Source of the DNA: Formicarius rufipectus
Lineage: Eukaryota; Chordata; Aves; Passeriformes; Formicariidae
Direction: 5' to 3'
Assembly (NCBI GenBank): GCA_013399695.1
Contig: VXAU01002257.1
Span: forward strand, 62,001-126,000
Length of the DNA: 64,000 nt
Part shown: positions 51,351-61,875 of the stretch, one piece after another
Layout: every line of letters begins with the position of its first letter
Position numbering within the stretch: position 1 is the first letter of the stretch
Notes under the pieces: model-generated
What the model saw: the letters and a program-made list of their open reading frames with translations, nothing else
The model's database searches: none
Told to the model about the DNA's origin: nothing
Translations under genes and position numbers: made by a program

Positions 51351-53050
51351 AAGATGGGCTGGAGTTTTGGTACAGATTTGGGGTTTTGGGAGTGTTGTTT
51401 CTTTTTTTGTTTGTTTGGTTTTGCATGTTTGTTTGTTTTTTTCCTTATTGGAGAGATTTGAAAACTCTGAGGTCAGTTTTCCCCCCAAAAATGTGATGTA
51501 GTCTGACAAATTAGCACCTGCAGCTTAAAGGCAGGTTTATTGGAAGAAGAAGCAACACATATATGTTTTTAGGGCATATTTGGTATGTACAGAGGAACTT
51601 AGAATGGCCATCCAGGAGAAGCCAATGGGTAATCACACTCATACTAAGGCTCCTCAGTTAAGCTGCTTGGAACTTGAGTGGCCTCAGGCACAACTTACTC
51701 ATTTTATTAAGGGAGGAGTGGGAAAGTCAGTGTATATTTTCATAACCCTGAAAGGAGTCAGAAATTTTTAGGTGTTCCAGCTGACCTTGGGGCTAATGCT
51801 CCTGATTTTGCACTGTATAATCATGGTTACCATTCCCCAAGGCAGCAAAGACTAACAGTGCAGAAAGCTCGTGAAGGAGCAAAGGCTGAAATAATGAAAG
51901 ACCCTGATTTTCCTACTTTTTAAAGAAATCTCGCAGATTCATTTTTCAGTCTGTTTTCTTTTATGAAGAGTCCTACAGAGGGAGCCTATTTTTTAAATTA
52001 TCATCTATTTTCTGAAGATTACTTTCCTTAACCTCTGGCAGGTTCTGGGTGCAGAGCATGGATTTTTAAGTGGATTTTACAGGAACATGTCAATGTGTGC
52101 CTCAAGTCATGGAAGAAGTGAAAGACATGACTCGAAAAACATGATCCTCTAAATTAACATGAGACTTTTTTAATTATTTGCATCATTCCTGCTTGGAGGC
52201 ATCTGAAGCTAAAGGAGTTGTGAAGTACCCTAAGTCTACTATTTTTCTTTCCTTCGGCATTTTGCCTAATGTTGCATACACGATGCAGTTAGTAGAATCC
52301 AACTTGTTGTGAGGGACAGATCAAGCTCTCCAGGATGTCATGCTTAAAATCTGGAATGAGATTATTTTTATTACTGGCAAATGCAGCTAAAGGGCATGGA
52401 AGAATTTAGTTGTTCATGATACAACTGTTAGCCAACCTTCCAGATTTCCATCTTATCATGGAGCCAGGCTTGCTGTCTTCATTAAGTTCATATAGTAACT
52501 TATTTTAAACTTTCTTCAGCCTAGCATGTAATTAAACTCCATGCTCATAAAATGAAATGTTAGTTGAATCAGGGATTTGATAATATGAAATGCCTGGTTT
52601 TTTTTTTCCTTGCTTGTAAATATTCTCTGATCTCAGATAAAAGTGACCTTGCCTGTAGATTGTCTGGACTATCAAATGTGTCTTGAAACACCACACTTCA
52701 AATTTTATTTTATTTTTTTGTATGTCCTGTCTGTATTTGTGAGTGTATAATTATCTTTTCTGAGAAAGAACCTTGTGAAATACTTGAATTGCAATTTGGA
52801 AGTTGGTTCCTCTTCTTTATAGCCTTCCAATGCAGCTGAGAGGCAGCTCACATTGCACCGAATACTTTAATTTGGATTTCTCTTCGCTGCTTCTTTTTTT
52901 ACTAACAGCTCACTCCCAATTGCCTTAAATAATGGTTCTGTTCTTTCACTAAGAGTACACTTTGTTTTCCATGTGCTCTTTTACAGCTTTCTAGTATTCT
53001 TTGTCAGCCTAAGTAATTTTGAGAACCCCAAAGTCTTCCAAAGCATACAA

Positions 53051-53300
53051 TCATAGAATTGCTTCAGCTGGAAGTGACTGATAAAGATCATCCAGTTCCA
53101 ACCCCCCTGCCATGGGCAGGGACACCTTCCACTGGACCAGGTTTCTCCAAGCCCCATCCAACCTGGCCCTGAACATTTCCAGGAATGGGGCATCCACAAC
53201 CTCTCTGGGCAACCTGTTCCAGTGCCTTACCACCCTCACAGGAAAGAATTTCTTCTTAATATCTAGTCTAAACCTACTGTCTCTCTATTTAAAACCATTA
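53051..53300 (-). mobile_element. CR1 LINE, 3' fragment with ORF2 end
   Basis: About 250 bp of well-preserved reverse-complement CR1: tcatagaattgcttcagc, agatcatccagttccaac, ctgccatgggcagggac, gccctgaacatttccagg, cctctctgggcaacctg and ttcttcttaatatctag. The minus strand reads MRVVRHWNRLPREVVDAPFL, the CR1 ORF2 C-terminus. 5'-truncated near 53300. Confidence 0.95.
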
Positions 53301-55670
53301 ACTGAAAACAAACATTAATTGAAACATGAACAGAGACAGCATGTTACTGTCTGTATGCATGTTAGACACAAGTAGAGGAACTCCCATTGGGTGCATCTCA
53401 TTTCCATCAGCAAATCTGATGTAACCACTGCCAAACCACTGGTGATCCTCTTTGGCTTCAGTCAGCATTGGCTCCTTTAAAGAAAGTGAGACTCTGACTT
53501 TCAGAAGGATGCTACTCTTGTCAGGTTTTATTTCTGTACTAGAGTACCAAGCACTATCTGTGAGAGGAGTGCACACTGGTGCAGTTGTTCTGGTTTTACT
53601 CCTGTGACTGAAATCAGAATCTAATTTCACGTTTTCCACTCTGCTGTCTTTGTCAGAGTAGAGAAATGTTATGTTTGATAGTCAGAGGTCAGAGCTCATC
53701 CATCTGCACTGGAAAGACATTTTTCACTCTGTCAAAAGTGTTGCAGAAACCTGCAAGCAGGAATAACTGGGGTTTGCAGAGAATGTGGGTCTTTTGTAAC
53801 TGCTGAACTCCTCAGTACTGACCTAGGGCTAAGTGTCTGCTCCTCCTCATCTGCTCAGAGTGTGCCAAATACTGAGAACAAGGTAGCAGCTGAAATTAGA
53901 AACAGCCTTTGTCAGGAAACTTTTCTTCTCTGAGAATAGAATTGTTGGAGATGCTTCCTCTCCCACATCTATATTCCCCAGACATTTTAGACTTAACACT
54001 GTCCTGAGTTTACATTTCTTTATGTTTTATTATTAGTAAATGGCAGTACACAGTTGTGAGATGATTTTCCTTTGTGAGTTCATCAACTTGTATTGTTGCT
54101 TTGCCATTTTGATGACTGTGGGAGCGAATGTTTTGGGCCCAGGAGGATGTGAACCAGTGAGTAATCCCAGCTCCCAGTTTGAATGATGCATGTAGCTATT
54201 GGCTGCCACCTCCCATTTCCCACTGCACTTCCAGATAGCGATTCTCTTGATTATAGACTTTTTTTGGTATATAAAAATGTACTTCTCTGACTGGATCTTA
54301 ATTAAGGAAGCAAGTGCGTTTAGTTCTTTCTGTGCCTCAGATATATAATGATTTACTATTTGCACTTGTAAACTCGTTTAAGGCCTTCTAATGGCAAGCT
54401 GTTTGAGGACACTGATTTTAGGACAGTCTCTTGGCACCCTCCTGCCTCTCCCAATGCTATTAAAGCCTTTGAGTATATTTTTGCCATGTGGTTGTGTATG
54501 TCTGTTCTACATTCTGCTGGTGTTCAGTTTATTGAGCATGGATGAGCTGAGTGACCACCTATTCCTGGTTAACCTAACACAATTGGACACCAGCTTTAAT
54601 GAAAGTTCAGCACTTAATTAATTAGTGAACATAGGATCTGGAATATGTAAAAGACAACCGGGTCTATGTCAGCAGCAGTCTTGATTTCATTCTGCATTAC
54701 CAAGGAGATACTTAAGGTCCCTTAAGTATTAAAATTCTGGTCTGTTTGTTTGGTGGAAGGTACAGTGAATTCTTGAATGTGATGTCTCTGCCTATTAATA
54801 GAAATGCTGAGCAGAGCAAGGCGAGTCCTGAATGTGGAGAGGAGTGGGGCAGGAGTGGCTGATGGCGGAGCAGCTGCTTCAGACTCTTCGCATCCACATG
54901 TACGTGCATGTACAGCCCTCTGAATTTGTGCTGTTTAAGCACCAATTAAGTTGATTTTGGTGGCAATAATACAGAGAGTTATGCAGCAGAAGTACTGTCA
55001 GGACCCTTTGCCTTCCAGTTCTGCAAGTGGGATCTCCAGTCCGGCTCTCCTGCTGCCTCTGCACCCCGTACCCTCTGCAAACGAGGGTCATGATCACAGT
55101 CCTGTCCTGTCAGGGATTAGAGGTGCACACTGCTTGACCTCCCAAGCCTCAGTGTGACAGTGACCAAACACCTGCATATCCATAAAACCCTTAAGTGCAG
55201 CTGAATTTTTCATCTAAAGACAAATATCTCAACCTCAATTTGCAACACCCTGGCTGCTTTCCATCCTTTTGCTTGCAGTGTGCCTCCTTTTCCCATCCTG
55301 CCTCTAAAAATGGAAGCAGGTTTCTGCTATTCTTCAGCTCAACTCACTTTACCTTTGATCATCATGCAAATTTCGGGCCGATTCAGGCAGAGCTTTTCAA
55401 GCCACATTCCACCGAGCAAGCAGGAGTTTGCAGTCGCTCTCCAGCACAAAGCCTTGCAATCTAGCCCTTTGTTGCTGGTGTTCAACTTCCAGGCCACGCT
55501 CCCTGCAATAGGGACGTGTTCCCCTATAATTATTCCCAGCCCTATTCTGGCTCTTTATGAGGAAACTTGTCCCAGTATCCCGTACACCCCATCTGCTGGA
55601 GATGGTGCTGCAGTTGCTGTGTCTGCTGTCTCCATTGTTTAAGGTTGGTGCAGAGCCATACCTGGAAGCA

Positions 55671-55694
55671 TTTTTATTTTATTTTATTTTTTTT
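55671..55694. repeat. (TTTTA)n low-complexity tract
   Basis: TTTTTATTTTATTTTATTT-type run. Confidence 0.85.
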
Positions 55695-56286
55695 GCTTCA
55701 TTTATTTTTGACCTTTCAAGGTTATAAGCAGCAGCAGGAATATCATTGCTGTGTCTTGCAGGATCGTTTGGCCACATCCAAGGTTACTCCCTCATGTTGT
55801 TGTCTTCATGATTGGTATGGATTAGAGCTAGGAAATATAGAAGGACTGGGGATTGTTTTTCAAGGATTTTAAACTGCATATCAAGGTATACTTTCTTGTT
55901 TTTTATTAAGACTTTCTTGTTTCTCATTTCAAAGTGCAGCTGCCCAGACTAGGGTCAGATTCTCTCTCTTCCAGTCAAATGCTCAAGCATTACTCTGGGG
56001 TGTCATCCTCCCTTGCTCCTTGCAGAATCCGCTTTTTCACTGTATCACCTCTTTCCACCCGAGGAATGGGAGGCACAGTCAAGGCAGACTGTTCTACGTG
56101 CACGAATTTCTGTTTTTTTAAATTCAAGTGAGATATCTATGTATCAGATGGGCTACTACAGTTTTAGTTTGTTTTGTGTTGCAAGTATAGTTTGGGATTT
56201 TATTATAAACAAACAGTGACTGCAGTAATTACAAACCCTTACTGCACTGGGACTGACTGATACCTGAAACTTGTTAGTTGGATTTA

Positions 56287-56490
56287 GAAGAATAAAATTA
56301 TAATTGCAAAATTATGAAGAATAAAACTTGTATTATAAAAGTATAATTTTACAGTGTATTACTGAATAGATGTTGACTTGTTGAAATATTAATTCAGTTA
56401 TAATACTTTAATAATGGAATAATTTGTATTGAATTATTCAATAACACAATATTTAGTATTAAATATTTATTATTAAAATAATAATAATTT
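56287..56490. repeat. AT-rich low-complexity block
   Basis: About 200 bp that is almost pure A/T, with repeated ataaaattataatt, aataatttgtattg and tattaaatatttattatt motifs; it ends at copy 1 of the repeat pair at 56491. Confidence 0.75.
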
Positions 56491-56577
56491 ATTGGATAAT
56501 TCTGTTTCTTATCAGATTTTGGCTGAGTTAATTTACATTCAAAACTTTTGTTGCCTCTCTGCCTTCTCAGTGGCATA
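56491..56577 (+). repeat. Unclassified direct repeat, copy 1
   Basis: Shares about 80% identity by hand alignment over ~84 bp with 57355-57442, including a common ttttggctgagttaa and an identical ctctgccttctcagtgg. Most differences in the first 40 bp are transitions. I do not recognise the family. Confidence 0.7.
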
Positions 56578-57354
56578 ACCAATTAGGATTGAATGTAGAC
56601 CTCAGAAGTTCTGGTTTTCTTATTGCAGACTCTGTCATTGCTGATAGGCTTGGCCATCATTTGACTACACTGCCTCAAACCCCTTCTCCTTTCATTTGAC
56701 TTTGCAAGTTAAAAATATTTCCATGTGACAATTTGTATGGGAACTCTCCAGGCTGGTTTTGTTAACACACCCAGCCCACCTAATGGTGTTGGCTCTATAT
56801 AAAGTCCTGTGATGATGCCTGTGATGTCTCCTCATCCCACATTGGAGAACTTGCTACGCTGTTGTTTTTCGACATGAAGTGAGTCTTTTGCTACTGTTTA
56901 TTTTAAAATCTTGTCTAGTTCAGGGTATTTTAGCTGAAGGTCCTTTCTCTTTTCCAACAATGGAATAGAATTGTTCTGCATTTTGGGCTTTCACAAGTCC
57001 TGACTTATTTTATTGCTGATGATCTCTTAAAGGTCTTTCTTCCTTGAAATACACTAAAGATTAAAAGTGGTTTTAATTCTGCCCATATAACCTGGTTGGA
57101 ACAGAACTGCAGGAGTGTTCTTCCTGTGTAGATGAGGATTTTTACTAACCCTGAGATCAGTACTGCAATCTTTCTACTGTAAGTTGACACAGGTAATTTT
57201 TTTTTCTCTGTACTTCCCCGATATCTATGATTGGTTTGACTTTGTGTAATTATAGACACAAATCTTTATAAATGAGAGTGGGAATACTGGGAACCTGATA
57301 AATATTTCTGAAATAAACCATTAGAATAGATTGTTATTTTCAAGACACCTTCAG

Positions 57355-57442
57355 AGTTGGATGATTTTGTCTCTCACCAGGTTTTGGCTGAGTTAAATTT
57401 ACCTTCCCAACCGTTTTTAGCCCTCTGCCTTCTCAGTGGTTC
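57355..57442 (+). repeat. Unclassified direct repeat, copy 2
   Basis: Second copy, 864 bp downstream of copy 1 and in the same orientation. The similarity fades on both sides, so this is either a small dispersed repeat present twice or the remnant of a local duplication. Confidence 0.7.
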
Positions 57443-59329
57443 AATAAAATAATGACCACTCCTGTAGGGAATAGAAACAGCTACTTACTACTTTCCAAGT
57501 AGTAAGATCATATGAGCAATTGTCAGGCAGTTTTGAAAGAACCGTAGTTTCTTTTGGCCAAGGCTCTAGTGCACTATTAAAACCTGTATTCTGAGGGTGC
57601 TGAGCGTGTATTACATGGGCTTGGCATCCCAACATCTCCATTCCTTGTGGGCTGGGCTCTTTGAAATCTCTCAAAGTAACTCCAAAGTCTTATGTACAGT
57701 CTGTATTGAATGTAAACTTTGAACTGCCCTGCTCCACATCACTGGACTTGTCTCCCATCCTCAAGTGCAAGCAGAGCGTGTTTCTCTTAGTTTGCAAATC
57801 GATGCAGAAAACTTATCTTTTTGATTTAGGCTTTACTCGATGTTGAATTTTATGTCAGTGTTATAAGCTCCAGTGGTGTTTTATCTGCTGATTAGTCTTA
57901 TAATGTAAAGTGCCTGGTGATGCATTGCATGGAAGATGCTATAAAGATAGTTTATGGTGTGATAGCAAGGAGAAATGGGGGGAGCGCAGGTTCACTTTAT
58001 TAGATAAGCAGGAGTCCCTAAGCAATCGTTTGTCAACAGTAGTTAAAGATTGGTTTATCTTCAATCATTGAACCTCTAATAAACATGTTTTTAGCTGAAG
58101 TCAAATGGTTATATTGAAAATAAAGTAAAGGGAATTTATAGGTTTGTGTCGGTTTTATCTATTGAGAGAAAAAACTGGAATGCGTATCTAATTTTTGCAC
58201 TAAATATCTTTTCCAATAACTCTGTTGAGGAAAAAAAAACCAGTCTTTCTCAATGCTATATGAAAAAACTCCCTTTTTTGTGACAAAAACAGATGAAATT
58301 CTATCTATTTGTTTAATTCTCTCTGTGTATGTCTATTTTATTTAATAGGAATTAAGCACAATCATTCTATAGAGAGAGATCCTGTTGCCTGCAAATGTAA
58401 AAGTTTCTTTAAAGCTGTTTTTCAAGTGCAGTCTATCCTATTGCATCCTGTCTGGTGGTAGGCAGTTTGTTTTCAGGACTTACTGGACTGTGGCCTCAGA
58501 CAAGTAAGAATGTTGACAAAATCAGCATCAAAGGGCAACTTTGGCACTTGGGTCTTCCCAAACATTAGCCAAGGAATTGCTGACAGCCCTGGGAGGTGAC
58601 TTTGGGTGTTGTTATCCTTGTTTTACAAATGGAGAACTTAAGACTTTGCTTAAAGCTGCCTGAGCATCTGAACTCACCTGTGCTTGGGCTTTTGGTTTGA
58701 GGTGGAGTTTTTACGGACAGACTTGTATTATCAGAACTCCTGAATGTTGGAACAAAGCCTATTGTAAACCCTTTTAAGCATTAGCAGCAATTTCACAAAT
58801 GGCAGCCTGGGCTCAAGCTGGAGCTGTGTGCAGGAGAGACGCGTTTTTCATGTGTGGGTTCATTTCTGCTGAACAGAATTGTGTCTTACATGAGCTTCAG
58901 CGTGGGATTTGGGGGGATTTTTTTCCGAGGACAGAAATGGCACATAATTGTTAGCTGCAGATAAAAGCATTGTCTTGGGCTGGTTTTGTCTGCCTGTGCT
59001 TTAGGGACAGTTTTCTCTCATCCACTATTGCCAAAGGCAATAAAATTGAGAGAAATTGACTTTCAGCAAGTGAAATGTGTGCATTAACTGTGTTTTTCAA
59101 AATAGAGAGGGATGTGCTTTGTGTGTAATTGGATAAAGCAGCACTTGGGGCTGTGACATCTGATCTTTTTATCAAAGATGTGATACAAGACTGCAAAGTA
59201 ATTAGTATTTGAGATGTAAAGATTAATGTGGAGAACAGCAACCTCCTGTTGTCTTTTCTCCTATGGACATTAAACTCTTGAGTGTAACTGTGGAAATGTA
59301 AATGTGACAAGCTACAGAGCACTCACAAA

Positions 59330-59450
59330 ATCATAGAATGGCTTGGGTTAGGAGGGACCTTCAAGATCATCCAGTTCCAACCACTCTGCCATGGGACAGA
59401 CCTACACCAGGTTGCTCCAAATCCTGTCCCAAACAGTTGTGCATTCCAGT
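59330..59450 (-). mobile_element. CR1 LINE, 3' fragment
   Basis: Reverse-complement CR1: atcatagaatggcttggg, gagggaccttcaagatcatc, cagttccaaccactctgcc and ctacaccaggttgctcc. It decays beyond ~59430. Confidence 0.93.
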
Positions 59451-59947
59451 AGATATTAGGCATTCACGTGCTTGGGGAACCCCTTACTGATACTCACTTT
59501 CATGCTTGAAGAAATGAAAGTGTCAATTCTCTCCAACTCAGTTTCTGGGCCTCTGACTAACAAGTGGTTTTCCACCAGCTGAGATGCAGGATTTCTTTCT
59601 TTGGGTCTATTGTTTAGCTGTTATTACTAATTTGTATTCATTTAATTAGCTCAATGGAAGGATGTTAAACCAACATTTTTTGCTTGAGGTTCTAACTAAG
59701 GAGAGTGGAAGCAGAGTGGGGGAAACAATGCTGCTTCACTATACAAGAGCCATTTAAAGGTGACTTCTGCCAAGGGCTTTTAATGACATGGCAAGTGTGT
59801 CATAGGCCCTGCTTATATTGTGGATGTCTAGTTAATGAAAAATAAAAACGAACCTCTTAATAATTAAAAGATTTGCTGCAAGCTACTAAAGTTTACAGGA
59901 TGATAGTTGAGAATGTAAAAAATTTTGCAAAGAATGATTATATTATA

Positions 59948-59975
59948 TTTTACATGATTATATAATCATGTAAAA
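59948..59975. repeat. Perfect 28-bp AT-rich palindrome
   Basis: TTTTACATGATTAT is followed immediately by its reverse complement ATAATCATGTAAAA, with no spacer. Confidence 0.95.
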
Positions 59976-60045
59976 AAACAGGAACAATTTGAATAAAAAA
60001 CACTGTATCATCTAAGTAGGTTCTGGTGAGGTTAAAGAAACAAGC

Positions 60046-60062
60046 AAAACAAACAAACAAAC
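60046..60062. repeat. (AAAC)n microsatellite
   Basis: About four AAAC units with A-rich flanks. Confidence 0.85.
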
Positions 60063-60498
60063 GAATCAGTCGTTTTTTGGTATAAATGCCGCTATGGAAA
60101 ACTGCAGAAATCATTTATACATCTGTCATTATTCATGTCAAAATAAGGAAGTTTCCAATTCTGTTTTGAAGTGACCTTGCTTCAAATTTGTCACATTTTA
60201 ATGCAACATAAACATTTTTTTCCCCTGTTTCTGAAGAGAGGATGAGTAACTTATGATATTAATGAAACTGAAAAACAATTTTGTGAGTCTTCAAACCGGT
60301 CAGTTACCATTTTCTTAAAATCCCCATCTCTAACAGAAATTCAGTGCAAGCCCTCCTGAGTGGCATTGTTACAATAATTGAATATCAGAGTTAATGAAAT
60401 ATTCACAGGTTCCCTTGCTCGTTTTCTCTCTTGCCCGTCTGTGAGCGAGATCAGCAGTTAATGAGTCTTGAGGTAGTCCAATTGTTCTGTTACCCTCT

Positions 60499-60516
60499 CC
60501 ATATATATATATATGG
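60499..60516. repeat. (AT)n tract forming an 18-bp palindrome
   Basis: CC(AT)7GG is its own reverse complement. Confidence 0.9.
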
Positions 60517-60675
60517 ACTTTCAGGAGAAAGGGAGTTTTTAAATCTACAATTTAATATCTTTTCATTGTCTAAGGGCTGTCTTTTGCTAAAGAATATTAT
60601 TTCTAGGTATTGAAAGGCTTAGAAATGAAATATGCTAATTCAAGAATATCTTATTCGTTATCCAGAGAATAATTT

Positions 60676-60698
60676 GGGGGAAAAGGGGGGTCGGGGGG
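60676..60698 (+). repeat. G-run cluster, possible G-quadruplex
   Basis: G5, G6 and G6 runs separated by aaaa and tc on the + (non-template) strand. The long runs could supply four tracts of three G with short loops. Confidence 0.6.
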
Positions 60699-61820
60699 AT
60701 GAGAAAAATGTATGATTCATTTTAAAACATAGGTTTCAGTTGAATCCATGACAGATTTTGCTGGTCTATTTTTACAGTAAAAATTAGATTGTGACTACTA
60801 TTCAATGGGTGCTTACAAGGCAAAAGAAGAGGAAGTTTTGTAATGGATTTTGAATCCTCAGGGCCAAATCAACAAGCCAGGCTATAGAATTTCTAAGGGT
60901 ACATTTATGCAATTTCTTATTATTTTGGTTTACAGTAGTGCCTGCACTCCCTACCAAAAGCATCAGGCACTGCACAGATGCTCTCGATGGCATAAACCCT
61001 GTCCTGGAGGTTCCAGTCTTTAAAAAGGGAAAAAACAGGATGAGGAAAAGGCACGGCTACTACTTTTTGTCCTGCTTTTACATCTCTGATGGTTTAGCAG
61101 TTTCAATAAGCTTGGGGCATGTTTGGGAGCTGTGGTGGAGTGTCCTGCACCCCAGTGCCAGGGCATGTGGCTTCAAAAGTCTTTCCTGTAGGAAAAGGGC
61201 AGAAGGGCAGCACCAAGTTGCTGGAGATCCTTGTGGAATTAGTCAGGTGCGCCTCAGCTCCCTATCTATTTAATCAGAGAAAGAGATTGGCCTTTTTATT
61301 TTTAAAATACTTATGTCCAGGTTGTCTTTGCACATTATCATCATCTCATGCAGTGAGACAGCACCACCCAGTTCTCTCACGTAGGGTCTCTCTGGGCAGA
61401 TTGGTAGCATAGGCTTGTTTTAATCTTCTTGGTGTTAGAAAGAGCATCTCTGATATTTACAGCTGCTGTTAAACACATGCCCTGATGGGACTTTTGTCCT
61501 GTCATTCACAAGATTGATTTGTGCCCTGATTTCTGTGGCAGCAGGACTCCTGAAGCTGCCGAGCTAAGCTGTGCTAGTTCTGTCACCGTCTTCATTACTG
61601 AGAAGAAAAGCATTTTTCTTCAGGAAGTTTCTGCTGTTTCTGCTTTGTTGATAGAAAGCACTTCACACGTGCTGTTCCTCTCATAACACTCTCTCCGTGG
61701 TGTCAACAGTCAAGTGGAGGAACAAAAGTGCGACTTGCTCTCAATGAAGCGGAGAAGAAAACCTTCTCCCTTCCCTCCAGTCATGTTTACAGAAATAGTT
61801 GTGCCTCTTCAGCTGTTTAT

Positions 61821-61875
61821 TAATGGATGGACTCGACCATCTTAGAGGTCTTTTCCAGCCTTCGTGGCTCTGTGG
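61821..61875 (+). mobile_element. CR1 LINE, 3' terminal fragment
   Basis: Sense CR1 end: atggatggactcgaccat, cttagaggtcttttccagcc, ttcgtggctctgtgg. Only the last ~55 bp remain; GC-rich unique sequence follows. Confidence 0.82.

Noticed and set aside
56796..56803. TATATAAA resembling a TATA box
   Set aside because: No initiator, no downstream gene or frame; such strings are expected in AT-rich intron.
56808..56850. gtgatga motif resembling a C/D snoRNA C box
   Set aside because: No D box at suitable spacing and no terminal stem.
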